Below the pieces are notes generated by a model. That model was not told the origin of the DNA. It did not search any database and saw nothing but the letters and a program-made list of their open reading frames with translations. Position numbers and translations under genes: made by a program. Positions 24,783 to 33,796 of a stretch of DNA of 64,000 bases are shown here, piece by piece. Each line of letters starts with the position of its first letter. Positions within the stretch are counted from its first letter, which is position 1. This DNA comes from Geodermatophilus siccatus (GTDB lineage Bacteria; Actinomycetota; Actinomycetes; Mycobacteriales; Geodermatophilaceae): the NCBI RefSeq assembly GCF_900103785.1, contig NZ_FNHE01000008.1, positions 191,270 to 255,269 of the forward strand. The letters are read 5' to 3'.

Positions 24783-25370
24783 TCAGGCCTCCACCTGGTC
24801 GGGATGGGAAGGAGCGGCGTCCGGACGGCGGTGGCCGAGCGCGTCGAAGCAGGTGGCGACGATGTGCTGCCGCCACGCGGTGGTCCGGTCCTGGGCGTGC
24901 GCGGCCAGGGTCAGGACGGCCAGCGCGGCGAGCGCGCCGATGACCCGGACGAGCCGCGGCGGCTCGGTGCTCTCGGGGTCGACGCCGAAGGCGTGCAGCA
25001 CCGGGCCGGTCACGGCCGGGTGCGGCTCGGCGTCGAGGTCGGTCACCGGCGCGAGCAGCAGCGCGACCAGCCCGGGGTGGGCCAGCGCGACGTCGACCAG
25101 GACCTCCAGCACGTGCCGGTCGCGCGCCGGACCGAGGGGCAGGTCGCCCACCTGGTCGAGCACCCGCCGGCCCAGCGTGCCGGCCTGGGCGAGCACCGCC
25201 TCGTGCAGCGCGTCCTTGCTCGGGTAGTGGTGCAGCAGCCCGGTCTTGGACAGACCGACGGCGTCCGCGACGTCCTGCACCGAGGTCTTGGCGAACCCGC
25301 GCCGGGCGAAGAGGGCAGCGGCCCGGTCGAGGATGCCCTCGTCGACCTGCTGCCGGAACGGTCGTGCCAC
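24783..25370 (-). CDS. TetR family transcriptional regulator
   Basis: A 195-residue protein. The HTH is at residues 10-55 (EGILDRAAALFARRGF, VADAVGLSKTGLLHHYPSKDAL). GTG 25370. It is first gene of an operon with the MMPL exporter. Two near-identical operator copies lie 20-60 bp upstream, so it is most likely a self-repressor relieved by an exporter substrate. Probably a local efflux switch; the ligand is unknown. Confidence 0.92.
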   Translation of the reverse strand: MARPFRQQVDEGILDRAAALFARRGFAKTSVQDVADAVGLSKTGLLHHYPSKDALHEAVLAQAGTLGRRVLDQVGDLPLGPARDRHVLEVLVDVALAHPGLVALLLAPVTDLDAEPHPAVTGPVLHAFGVDPESTEPPRLVRVIGALAALAVLTLAAHAQDRTTAWRQHIVATCFDALGHRRPDAAPSHPDQVEA

Positions 25371-25390
25371 GGGGAGGACGGTACGTCGTC

Positions 25391-25430
25391 ACCGACCATT
25401 CTGGTCGGTCCGCAGACCAGTCTGGTCGGT
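25391..25430 (-). promoter_or_regulatory. Tandem TetR operators
   Basis: Site 1, 25391-25409, has perfect 8-bp arms ACCGACCA and TGGTCGGT around TTC. Site 2, 25412-25430, is a 16-of-19 copy in the same orientation, 21 bp away. A further partial GGTCTGCTTGGTC follows. The two-turn phasing suggests two dimers side by side. Confidence 0.7.
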
Positions 25431-25459
25431 CTGCTTGGTCACACCCGGCTGTGCGCCGC

Positions 25460-26791
25460 TCAGCCGGTGCGGGTCAGCGACGGGACGAGGGCGGGCAGCG
25501 ACTCGTAGCCGCGCAGGACGACAGTGCGGCGACGGCGGCCGGGACCGGCGGCAGCGAGGCCGGGGAACCGCTGGAACAGCGCCCGCAGCGCCACCTCGCC
25601 CTCCATCCGGGCCAGCGCGGCGCCGAGGCAGTAGTGGATGCCGCTGGAGAAGGCGACGTGGTCACGGGCGTTGGCGCGGGTGACGTCGAAGGCGTGCGGG
25701 TCGGCGAACACCCGCGGGTCCCGGTTGGCCCCGGCGAGCAGGCACAGCACCAGCTCGCCCTCGGCGATCGGCACCCCGTGCACCGTGGTGTCGCGCTTGG
25801 CCCGCCGTCCGGTCCGCTGCACCGGGGACTCGACGCGGAGGACCTCGTCGATGGCGTTGGGCCACAGCGACGGGTCCGCGGCCAGCAGCCGCCGCTGGTC
25901 GGGGTGGGCGAACAGCAGCGCGGCGCCGTTGGCGACCAGGTTGACCGTCGTCTCGAACCCGGCGCCGAAGACGAGGGCGGCCGTGGCCAGCAGCTCGTGC
26001 TCGGTGAGCCCGCTGCCGTCGTCGTCGGCGGTGCCCACCAGCGTGGAGAGCAGGTCCTCGCCGGGGGAGCGGCGCAGGTGGCGCAGGTGCTCGCGGAACC
26101 AGGCGTCGAGCTCGCCGAGGTTGCGCTCGACGCTGCGGTGGGTGCGCAGGTCCACACCCATGTCCAGGCTCGGGGTGGCGCCGTCGCCCCAGGCCAGGAA
26201 CTGCTCGCGCATCGCCACCGGGACGCCGAGCACCTCGGAGATCACCGTGACCGGCAGCAGGCTCGCGTAGCGGGCGACCAGGTCGACCCGGCCGCCGTTC
26301 GCGACGGCCCGGCGCTCGAGGTCGTCGAGCAGCTCGTCGGCGATGGCCTCGGTGCGGTCGCGCAGCCGGGCGACGGCCCGGGCGCTGAAGGCCCGGGTGA
26401 CCAGCCGGCGGTAGCGGGTGTGCTCCGGCGGGTCGACGGCGAGCATCGACGGCGCGTCGATCGGGCCGACGCTCGGCCGCGGGCCGGCCAGCCGCAGCGC
26501 CGCGGCCAGCACGGGCGGCAGGCCCTCGGTGCGGGACCCGCCGATCTGACCGAAGTCGTCGCTGCGCAGGACGTCGGTGCAGACGTCGTGGTGGACGCTG
26601 ACCCGCGCGAAGGCGCCGCCGGTGAGGGGTGCCGCGGTCCGCAGCCGCTCGTAGTGGGCGTAGGGGTCCTCGCGGACCCCCGGGTCGACGAGCACCTCGG
26701 CGTCCGGGTTGCCCGCCCGCGCGCGGGCCCGGATCGCCAGCCGCATCGCCCCGTGCGTCGCGGCCCAGCGGACCGTACTGCGCACCACCAC
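25460..26791 (-). CDS. Cytochrome P450
   Basis: A 443-residue soluble bacterial P450. Landmarks in order: DPPEHTRYRRLVTRAF, the I-helix oxygen-activation motif VFGAGFETTVN, the K-helix ExxR in DEVLRVESP, and the heme-cysteine motif FSSGIHYCLGAALAR. Three successive GTG codons occur at 26785, 26788 and 26791; GGAGG lies 6 nt before 26791, so that is chosen. The much longer open frame upstream is antisense to pyruvate carboxylase and is not real. No ferredoxin or reductase gene is adjacent, so the redox partner and substrate are unknown. Confidence 0.93.
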   Translation of the reverse strand: MVVRSTVRWAATHGAMRLAIRARARAGNPDAEVLVDPGVREDPYAHYERLRTAAPLTGGAFARVSVHHDVCTDVLRSDDFGQIGGSRTEGLPPVLAAALRLAGPRPSVGPIDAPSMLAVDPPEHTRYRRLVTRAFSARAVARLRDRTEAIADELLDDLERRAVANGGRVDLVARYASLLPVTVISEVLGVPVAMREQFLAWGDGATPSLDMGVDLRTHRSVERNLGELDAWFREHLRHLRRSPGEDLLSTLVGTADDDGSGLTEHELLATAALVFGAGFETTVNLVANGAALLFAHPDQRRLLAADPSLWPNAIDEVLRVESPVQRTGRRAKRDTTVHGVPIAEGELVLCLLAGANRDPRVFADPHAFDVTRANARDHVAFSSGIHYCLGAALARMEGEVALRALFQRFPGLAAAGPGRRRRTVVLRGYESLPALVPSLTRTG

Positions 26792-27007
26792 GTGTCGCCT
26801 CCCCGTCCCGGCCAGGTCATCATCCTGCGTGACGGGGTTCACGCTCCCCAGGCCGTCCCGCACCGATCCTCCGTCCCGGAGGTGCAGAGTGCACCGCTGG
26901 GAGCCGTGGACACGCCGGGAGGGCCCCGGGAACGGCTCAGAGGGGTGCCGCGCCACCGGGGGTGTTCTGAGAGGCTCGTCGCGCCGTCCCGACCCTGGAG
27001 GGGTGCT

Positions 27008-30000
27008 GTGTTCACCAAGGTACTGGTCGCGAACCGAGGCGAGATCGCGGTGCGGGCGTTCCGCGCGGCCTACGAGCTGGGCGCCCAGACGGTCGCCGTC
27101 TTCCCGTGGGAGGACCGCAACTCGGTGCACCGGCTCAAGGCCGACGAGAGCTACCAGATCGGCGAGGAGGGGCACCCGGTCCGGGCCTACCTCTCGGTCG
27201 ACGAGATCGTCGGCGCCGCCCGGCGGGCGGGGGCGGACGCGGTCTACCCCGGCTACGGCTTCCTGTCGGAGAACCCCGAGCTGGCCGAGGCGTGCGCGCA
27301 GGCGGGCATCACCTTCGTCGGCCCGCCGGCGTCGGTGCTGGAGCTGACCGGCAACAAGGCCCGGGCGATCGCCGCCGCCCGCGACGCCGGGCTGCCGGTC
27401 CTCGCCTCGACCGAGCCCAGCGCCGACCTCGACGCCCTGCTGGCCGCCGCCGAGCAGCTGCCGTTCCCGGTGTTCGTCAAGGCCGTCGCCGGCGGCGGCG
27501 GGCGCGGCATGCGCCGGGTGGAGGACCCGGCCGAGCTGGCCGGGGCCGTGCAGGCGGCGATGCGCGAGGCCGAGTCGGCCTTCGGTGACCCGACGGTCTT
27601 CCTCGAGCAGGCCGTGGTCGACCCGCGGCACATCGAGGTGCAGATCCTCGCCGACGCCCACGGCGGCGTCGTCCACCTCTTCGAGCGCGACTGCTCGGTG
27701 CAGCGCCGCCACCAGAAGGTCGTCGAGCTGGCGCCGGCGCCGAACCTGGACCCCGCGCTGCGCGAGCGGATCTGCGCCGACGCGGTCGCCTTCGCCCGGG
27801 CCATCGGCTACGTCAACGCGGGCACGGTCGAGTTCCTGCTCGACGCCGAGGGCCGGCACGTCTTCATCGAGATGAACCCGCGCATCCAGGTCGAGCACAC
27901 GGTCACCGAGGAGGTCACCGACGTCGACCTCGTGCAGAGCCAGCTGCGGATCGCCTCGGGCGAGACCCTCGCCGACCTGGGCCTGTCGCAGGACACCATC
28001 GCGCTGCGGGGCGCGGCGCTGCAGTGCCGGATCACCACCGAGGACCCGGCCAACGGCTTCCGCCCGGACACCGGCCGGATCACCGCCTACCGCTCCCCGG
28101 GCGGGGCCGGGATCCGCCTGGACGGCGGCTCGTCGCTGGGCGCGGAGGTCGGCGCGCACTTCGACTCGATGCTGGTGAAGCTCACCTGCCGCGGCCGGGA
28201 CTTCGGCACCGCGGTCGCCCGGGCCCGCCGCGCGGTGGCCGAGTTCCGCATCCGCGGGGTGGCCACCAACATCCCGTTCCTGCAGGCGCTGCTCGACGAC
28301 CCGGACTTCGCCGCCGGACGGGTGACGACGTCGTTCATCGAGCAGCGGCCGCACCTGCTCACCGCGCGCAGCTCGGCCGACCGGGGCACCAGGCTGCTCA
28401 CCTACCTGGCCGACGTCACCGTGAACCAGCCGCACGGGGAGCGCCCGCACCTGGTGGACCCGGTGCAGAAGCTGCCGCGGGTGGACCTGCGCACGCCGCC
28501 GCCGGACGGCTCCCGGCAGCGGCTGCTGGCGCTCGGACCCGAGCGGTTCGCCGCGGAGCTGCGGGGGCAGACCGCGCTGGCGGTCACCGACACCACCTTC
28601 CGCGACGCCCACCAGTCGCTGCTGGCCACCCGGGTGCGCACCAAGGACCTGCTCGCCGCCGCCGGGCACGTCGCCCGCACCGTCCCGCAGCTGCTGAGCC
28701 TGGAGTGCTGGGGCGGGGCGACCTACGACGTCGCGCTGCGCTTCCTGCACGAGGACCCGTGGGACCGGCTGGCCGCGCTGCGCGAGGCGGTGCCGAACGT
28801 CTGCCTGCAGATGCTGCTGCGCGGGCGCAACACCGTGGGCTACACGCCCTACCCCGAGGCGGTCACCGACACCTTCGTCCGCGAGGCGGCGGCCACCGGC
28901 CTCGACGTCTTCCGGGTCTTCGACGCGCTCAACGACGTCTCCCAGATGCGCCCGGCCATCGACGCCGTCCGCGAGACGGGGACGGCGGTCGCCGAGGTGG
29001 CGCTGTGCTACACCGGCGACCTCTCCGACCCCGGCGAGACGCTCTACACGCTCGACTACTACCTGCGCCTGGCCGAGCAGATCGTCGAGGCCGGCGCGCA
29101 CGTGCTCGCCATCAAGGACATGGCCGGGCTGCTCCGCCCGCCGGCGGCCGCCCGGCTGGTGACGGCGCTGCGCGAGCGCTTCGACCTGCCGGTGCACCTG
29201 CACACCCACGACACCGCCGGCGGCCAGCTGGCCACCCTGCTGGCCGCGTGGTCGGCCGGGGTGGACGCCGTGGACGGCGCGGTCGCCTCCATGGCCGGGA
29301 CGACGAGCCAGCCGCCGCTGTCGGCGATCGTCGCGGCGACCGACGCCACCGAGCGCGCCACCGGTCTGGACCTCGCCGCGGTCAACGACCTGGAGCCCTA
29401 CTGGGAGGCGGTGCGCCGGGTCTACGCGCCGTTCGAGTCGGGCCTGGCCGCACCCACGGGGCGGGTCTACCGGCACGAGATCCCCGGCGGGCAGCTGTCC
29501 AACCTGCGCCAGCAGGCGATCGCCCTGGGGCTGGGGCAGCGGTTCGAGGAGGTCGAGGACGCCTACGCCGCCGCCGACCGGCTGCTGGGCCGGCTGGTCA
29601 AGGTCACGCCGTCGTCCAAGGTGGTCGGCGACCTGGCGCTGCAGCTGGTCGGCTCCGGCGTCAGCGTCGAGGACTTCGCCGCCGAACCGGGCAAGTTCGA
29701 CCTGCCCGACTCGGTGATCGGCTTCCTGCGCGGTGAGCTGGGGGACCCGCCCGGCGGCTGGCCCGAGCCGTTCCGCAGCCGGGCGCTGGAGGGCCGCCGT
29801 CCCGCCGAACCGCCGGCCGAGCTGTCGGCCGACGACGAGCGCGGGCTGGCCGAGGCGCCACGGGAGACGCTCAACCGGCTGCTCTTCCCGGCGCCCACCC
29901 GCGAGTTCGAGGCCCACGCGGAGCAGTACGGCGACGTCTCCGTGCTGCCCACCAAGGAGTTCCTGTACGGCCTGCGGCCCGGCGACGAGCACGCCGTCGA

Positions 30001-30382
30001 CCTCGAGCCCGGCGTCACCCTGCTCATGGGCATCGAGGCGATCAGCGACCCCGACGAGCGCGGCATGCGCACCGTCATGTGCACGCTCAACGGGCAGCTG
30101 CGGCCGGTCTCGGTGCGCGACCGCTCCATCGAGGCCGCGGTCAAGGCCGCCGAGAAGGCCGACCGCAGCGACCCCGGCCAGGTCGCCGCACCGTTCGCCG
30201 GCGTGGTCACCCTCCAGGTCGGCGAGGGTGACACCGTGGAGGCCGGGCAGCCGATCGCCACCATCGAGGCGATGAAGATGGAGGCCTCGATCACCGCACC
30301 GGTCGCCGGCACCGTCAAGCGGCTCGCCATCGGCGACGTGCAGCAGGTGGAGGGCGGTGACCTGCTCGTCGTCCTCTCGTGA
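27008..30382 (+). CDS. pyc: Pyruvate carboxylase
   Basis: A 1124-residue single-chain enzyme, the normal length. Biotin carboxylase domain at about residues 1-450 (ANRGEIAVR start, VAGGGGRGMRRVED ATP loop, EMNPRIQVEHTVTEEV). Carboxyltransferase barrel at about 525-800 (TDTTFRDAHQSLLATRVRT, VFDALNDV, HLHTHDTAGGQLAT). Conserved carboxylase domain, then the biotinyl domain with EAMKMEAS, biotinylated Lys about 1090. It makes oxaloacetate from pyruvate (anaplerosis). GTG 27008 follows GGAGGGG. It fits the lactate oxidation genes that follow. A strong hairpin begins 6 nt after the stop. Confidence 0.97.
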   Translation: MFTKVLVANRGEIAVRAFRAAYELGAQTVAVFPWEDRNSVHRLKADESYQIGEEGHPVRAYLSVDEIVGAARRAGADAVYPGYGFLSENPELAEACAQAGITFVGPPASVLELTGNKARAIAAARDAGLPVLASTEPSADLDALLAAAEQLPFPVFVKAVAGGGGRGMRRVEDPAELAGAVQAAMREAESAFGDPTVFLEQAVVDPRHIEVQILADAHGGVVHLFERDCSVQRRHQKVVELAPAPNLDPALRERICADAVAFARAIGYVNAGTVEFLLDAEGRHVFIEMNPRIQVEHTVTEEVTDVDLVQSQLRIASGETLADLGLSQDTIALRGAALQCRITTEDPANGFRPDTGRITAYRSPGGAGIRLDGGSSLGAEVGAHFDSMLVKLTCRGRDFGTAVARARRAVAEFRIRGVATNIPFLQALLDDPDFAAGRVTTSFIEQRPHLLTARSSADRGTRLLTYLADVTVNQPHGERPHLVDPVQKLPRVDLRTPPPDGSRQRLLALGPERFAAELRGQTALAVTDTTFRDAHQSLLATRVRTKDLLAAAGHVARTVPQLLSLECWGGATYDVALRFLHEDPWDRLAALREAVPNVCLQMLLRGRNTVGYTPYPEAVTDTFVREAAATGLDVFRVFDALNDVSQMRPAIDAVRETGTAVAEVALCYTGDLSDPGETLYTLDYYLRLAEQIVEAGAHVLAIKDMAGLLRPPAAARLVTALRERFDLPVHLHTHDTAGGQLATLLAAWSAGVDAVDGAVASMAGTTSQPPLSAIVAATDATERATGLDLAAVNDLEPYWEAVRRVYAPFESGLAAPTGRVYRHEIPGGQLSNLRQQAIALGLGQRFEEVEDAYAAADRLLGRLVKVTPSSKVVGDLALQLVGSGVSVEDFAAEPGKFDLPDSVIGFLRGELGDPPGGWPEPFRSRALEGRRPAEPPAELSADDERGLAEAPRETLNRLLFPAPTREFEAHAEQYGDVSVLPTKEFLYGLRPGDEHAVDLEPGVTLLMGIEAISDPDERGMRTVMCTLNGQLRPVSVRDRSIEAAVKAAEKADRSDPGQVAAPFAGVVTLQVGEGDTVEAGQPIATIEAMKMEASITAPVAGTVKRLAIGDVQQVEGGDLLVVLS

Positions 30383-30387
30383 GGTCA

Positions 30388-30418
30388 GCGGCCGGCCGGC
30401 TCCCAGCCGGCCGGCCGC
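30388..30418 (+). terminator. Hairpin terminator after pyruvate carboxylase
   Basis: Perfect 14-bp stem (30388-30401 with 30405-30418) and a CCC loop, starting 6 nt after the stop codon. Confidence 0.85.
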
Positions 30419-30547
30419 CCCTCGGCGGCGCCCGGGTCACGGGCGCCGCCGACCGGATCTGTGGACGGCGGCCACTCCCGCGCTGTTCCACGCGCGGTGG
30501 CGCTGCTGCACCAGGGCGCATGCTGCAGGATCCGCGCGGGAGCGGCC

Positions 30548-30684
30548 GGGGAGCATCCCTGCGATGCTCCCCGTCGATGCTCCCCGGCCGCGTCAGGCGA
30601 CGATGCCCGCGGGTCGCCTTCCGCGGCCGGTCCGCTCCTCGCTCGTTCCTCGCTGCGATGCTCCCCGGCCGCGTCAGGCGACGA
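30548..30684. repeat. Clustered direct and inverted repeats around the lutC 3' end
   Basis: An identical 29-bp unit occurs at 30575-30603 and 30656-30684; the second copy contains the lutC stop codon. The core CGATGCTCCCC occurs a third time at 30562-30572, paired there with GGGGAGCAT (30548-30556) as a hairpin. The TCCTCGCTCGTTCCTCGCTGCG stretch (30637-30658) looks like a dispersed intergenic repeat of this lineage, which is inference. Confidence 0.6.
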
Positions 30685-31300
30685 GGACGACGACCAGCGT
30701 GCGCGGGCCGTGCACGCCCTCGACCCGTTCCAGCTCGATGTCGCTGGTCGCCGACGGGCCGCTGACCATCGTCAACGGCGCGGTCGGGTCCAGCCGTCGC
30801 AGCGCCTCGGGCACGCCGCCCACGACCTGCCCGGCCTCCACCACGCAGACCAGGCAGTCGGGCAGCAGCGAGACCGCCCGCCGTCCGGACACCGGACCAC
30901 CGTCGAGCACCAGCGTGCCGGTCTCCGCGATCGCCACGGCCACCCCGGTCAGCGTCGCGGCGAACGCCGCCAGCTCGACGGCGGGGCGGCCGTCGTCCTC
31001 GGTGGCGCCGTCCGGCCGCCACTCGGCCGGCACCCCGGGGGCCACGACGACCGAGCCTGCGTCCCAGCCGGGCCCCAGCCCCGCGTCGAGCGCGGCGGCG
31101 ACGGTGGCCCCCACCTCGTCCGGGCCGCAGCGCAGCACCGAGGCCTTGTAGTCCTCGAGCCGGTCGACGAGGACCTCGCGCAGCTGCTCGGCCGGGCGCT
31201 CGTCGGCGGCGCGGTAGTCGCGCGGGACCACCACCTCCGGCCGGTGCTCGCCCAGCGCGGTGCGGATCCGGCCGAGCACCTCCTCGCGCGCGCTGGTCAC
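30674..31300 (-). CDS. lutC: LUD domain protein LutC (L-lactate utilisation)
   Basis: A 208-residue LUD-domain protein (AREEVLGRIRTALGE start; AIAETGTLVLDGGPVSGRRAVSLLP core; MVSGPSATSDIELERVEGVHGP end, the last being the diagnostic LutC/YkgG motif). LutABC oxidises L-lactate to pyruvate through Fe-S proteins in the cytoplasm. GTG 31300 overlaps the lutB stop (GTGA). Its last codons lie inside a 29-bp repeat, so the 3' end may have been reshaped. Confidence 0.93.
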   Translation of the reverse strand: MTSAREEVLGRIRTALGEHRPEVVVPRDYRAADERPAEQLREVLVDRLEDYKASVLRCGPDEVGATVAAALDAGLGPGWDAGSVVVAPGVPAEWRPDGATEDDGRPAVELAAFAATLTGVAVAIAETGTLVLDGGPVSGRRAVSLLPDCLVCVVEAGQVVGGVPEALRRLDPTAPLTMVSGPSATSDIELERVEGVHGPRTLVVVLVA

Positions 31301-32835
31301 GACCGCCCCCCGTGCTCCCGCGCCCAGGCCTGGGTGAAGGTCTCCCGCGGCGGGGTGGGGAGGTCGCGACTGCGGGTCCAGCCCGAGGCCGGTGGTGGCA
31401 GCACGGGTGGCAGCGTCGGCCTCCCGCGGGCGAGCAGCCGGCCGAGACCGGCGGCCCGCTGGGTCAGCCGCCACAGCCGCGGGTGCGACATCGCCGTGGA
31501 CAGCGCCTTGAAGGCGGCCGCCTCGGGGGTCGTCTTCTCCTGCGCCTCGACGTGCTCGGCGCGCAGGTGCACCAGGATCGAGGGGATGTCGATCGCCACC
31601 GGGCAGGCGTCGTAGCAGGCACCGCACAGCGACGAGGCGTACGGCAGCGAGGCGTTGTCCTCGACCCCGGTCAGCTGCGGGGACAGGACGGCGCCGATCG
31701 GGCCCGGGTAGACCGAGCCGTAGGAGTGCCCGCCGGTGCGCTCGTACACCGGGCAGACGTTGAGGCAGGCCGAGCAGCGGATGCAGTGCAGCGCCTCGCG
31801 GCCCACCTCGTCGGCGAGCACCGCCGTCCGCCCGTTGTCGAGCAGCACCAGGTGGAACTCCTGCGGGCCGTCGCCGGGGGTCACGCCGGTCCACGTGGAG
31901 GTGTAGGGGTTCATCCGCTCGCCGGTGGAGGAGCGGGGGAGCAGCTGCAGGAACACCTCGAGGTCGCGCCAGGTCGGCACCAGCTTCTCGATGCCCATGA
32001 CGGTGATCAGCGTCTGCGGCAGCGTGAGGCACATCCGCCCGTTGCCCTCGCTCTCGACGACGGCGAGGGTGCCGGTCTCGGCGACGGCGAAGTTGGCGCC
32101 GCTGATCGCCACCTTCGCCCGCAGGAACCGCTCCCGCAGGTGCGTGCGCGCGGCCATGGCCAGCCGGCGCGGCTCGTCGGGGAGGTCGCGGTCGGCGCCC
32201 TCGCCCTGGAACTGCGGCATGGTGCGCAGGAAGATTTCGCGGATCTCGGCGCGGTTCTTGTGGATCGCCGGCACCAGGATGTGGCTGGGCGCGTCGTCCC
32301 CGAGCTGCACGATCAGCTCGGCGAGGTCGGTCTCGTGCGCGGTGATGCCGGCGGCCTCGAGCGCCTCGTTGAGGCCGATCTCCTGGGTGGCCATCGACTT
32401 GACCTTGACGACCTCGTCAGTGCCGGTGGCCTGCACCAGCCGGGTGACGATCGCGTTGGCCTCCTCGGCGTCGCGCGCCCAGTGCACCGTGCCGCCGCGG
32501 GCGGTCACCTGGCGCTCCAGCTCGACCAGGTGCTCGTCGAGACGCGCCATGGTGGCGGTCTTCAGCGCCTTGCCGGCCTGCCGCAGCTGCTCCCAGTCGG
32601 GCACCTCGCCGACGACCCGGGCCCGCTTGGCGCGGATCGTGCTGGTCGCGTGACCGAGGTTGGCGCGCAGCTGGCCGTCGCGCAGCGCGTCGCGGGCGGC
32701 GTCCGGGAAGGGCCGGTCGCCGCGCAGGTGACCGACCCCGCGGGGGGCGGTGGGCAGGCCGAGGAACGTCGTCCCGGACCGGGGCGCGCCGGGGGCCAGC
32801 GGCGTGGGGTCGGTGCGCTCGGGAGCGGTGGTCAT
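31297..32835 (-). CDS. lutB: Fe-S protein LutB (L-lactate utilisation)
   Basis: A 512-residue protein. An N-terminal LUD domain (residues about 50-300, SHILVPAIHKNRAEI and AVAETGTLAVVESEGNGRMCL) is followed by a twin [4Fe-4S] ferredoxin module (CIRCSACLNVCPVY and LCGACYDACPVAIDIP) and a C-terminal DUF3390-like tail. It overlaps lutA (ATGA) and lutC (GTGA), a fully coupled lutA-lutB-lutC operon. Confidence 0.95.
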   Translation of the reverse strand: MTTAPERTDPTPLAPGAPRSGTTFLGLPTAPRGVGHLRGDRPFPDAARDALRDGQLRANLGHATSTIRAKRARVVGEVPDWEQLRQAGKALKTATMARLDEHLVELERQVTARGGTVHWARDAEEANAIVTRLVQATGTDEVVKVKSMATQEIGLNEALEAAGITAHETDLAELIVQLGDDAPSHILVPAIHKNRAEIREIFLRTMPQFQGEGADRDLPDEPRRLAMAARTHLRERFLRAKVAISGANFAVAETGTLAVVESEGNGRMCLTLPQTLITVMGIEKLVPTWRDLEVFLQLLPRSSTGERMNPYTSTWTGVTPGDGPQEFHLVLLDNGRTAVLADEVGREALHCIRCSACLNVCPVYERTGGHSYGSVYPGPIGAVLSPQLTGVEDNASLPYASSLCGACYDACPVAIDIPSILVHLRAEHVEAQEKTTPEAAAFKALSTAMSHPRLWRLTQRAAGLGRLLARGRPTLPPVLPPPASGWTRSRDLPTPPRETFTQAWAREHGGRS

Positions 32836-33605
32836 GCCGGCACCGCCGGCCGGGTGGTCTGGTGCGGGCTCACGGCGTCCTCCGTCGAGGCCAGGATCTC
32901 GGCCAGGTGCACGGTGCGCGTCCCCGACCGCAGCCGGGAGAGCCCACCGCCGATGTGCATGAGGCAGGAGGCGTCACCGGCGGTGCACACCTCAGCGTGG
33001 GTGGACAGGACGTTGGCCATCTTGTCGGTCAGCATCGCCGTCGACGTGTCGGAGTTCTTGATCGAGAAGGTGCCGCCGAAGCCGCAGCACTGCTCGGCGC
33101 CGGGCAGCTCGACCAGCTCCAGCCCGCGCACCGCGCGCAGCAGCTGCAGCGGCCGGTCGCCGACCCGCAGCAGCCGCAGCGAGTGGCAGGTCGGGTGGTA
33201 GGTGACCCGGTGCGGGTAGTAGGCGCCGACGTCGGTCACCCCGAGGACGTCGACGAGGAACTGGGAGAGCTCGTAGGTGCGCTCGGCCAGGGCCTCGGCC
33301 TCGGCGGCCAGCTCGTCCTCGCCGGCCCGCCGCAGCACCATGGCCTGCTGGTGGTGGATCGAGGCCACGCACGACCCGGACGGCGACACGATCGCCTCCG
33401 CGCCGGCGAAGGCGCGCACGTGGTTGGCCACGATCGGCACCGCCTCGCGCCGGTAGCCGGTGTTGACGTGCATCTGCCCGCAGCAAGCCTGACCGGCCGG
33501 GACGACGACCTCGTGGCCCAGCCGCTCCAGCAGCCTGGCCGTGGCCATCGCGACCTGCGGCGCCACCGTGTCCACCAGACACGTGGCGAACAGCGCCACC
33601 CTCAT
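32832..33605 (-). CDS. lutA: Fe-S oxidoreductase LutA (L-lactate utilisation)
   Basis: A 257-residue protein with two CCG (cysteine-rich) domains: PAGQACCGQMHVNTGYRREA near residue 40 and PGAEQCCGFGGTFSIKN near residue 180, both typical of LutA/GlcF-like heterodisulfide-type clusters. ATG 33605 has GGGAGG 6-8 nt upstream. First gene of the operon; no GntR-type lutR is adjacent, so regulation is not evident. A D-lactate-type dehydrogenase at 58.9-61.7 kb may serve the other enantiomer. Confidence 0.95.
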   Translation of the reverse strand: MRVALFATCLVDTVAPQVAMATARLLERLGHEVVVPAGQACCGQMHVNTGYRREAVPIVANHVRAFAGAEAIVSPSGSCVASIHHQQAMVLRRAGEDELAAEAEALAERTYELSQFLVDVLGVTDVGAYYPHRVTYHPTCHSLRLLRVGDRPLQLLRAVRGLELVELPGAEQCCGFGGTFSIKNSDTSTAMLTDKMANVLSTHAEVCTAGDASCLMHIGGGLSRLRSGTRTVHLAEILASTEDAVSPHQTTRPAVPA

Positions 33606-33796
33606 GCCGCTCCCTCCCGTCGGCCGCGTCGTCGCGGCCGGACCCTGATCGACTCCCGGACGACCGGGCCGGGGCGAGCCATCAGCCGCTCGCCCCGTGC
33701 CCTCCTGGGACTCTGCCAGGAACGACCTCCCGGCGCGGCGGCGCGGTCGATGCCGTTCCGGATGGGAGCGCGGGACGGGGGCCCGGTCGCGGCGGG

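Noticed and set aside
25460-29992. Minus-strand open frame of 1510 codons spanning P450 and the antisense of pyruvate carboxylase
   Set aside because: Only the last 443 codons have P450 character; the rest is antisense to a strongly conserved gene and results from high GC.
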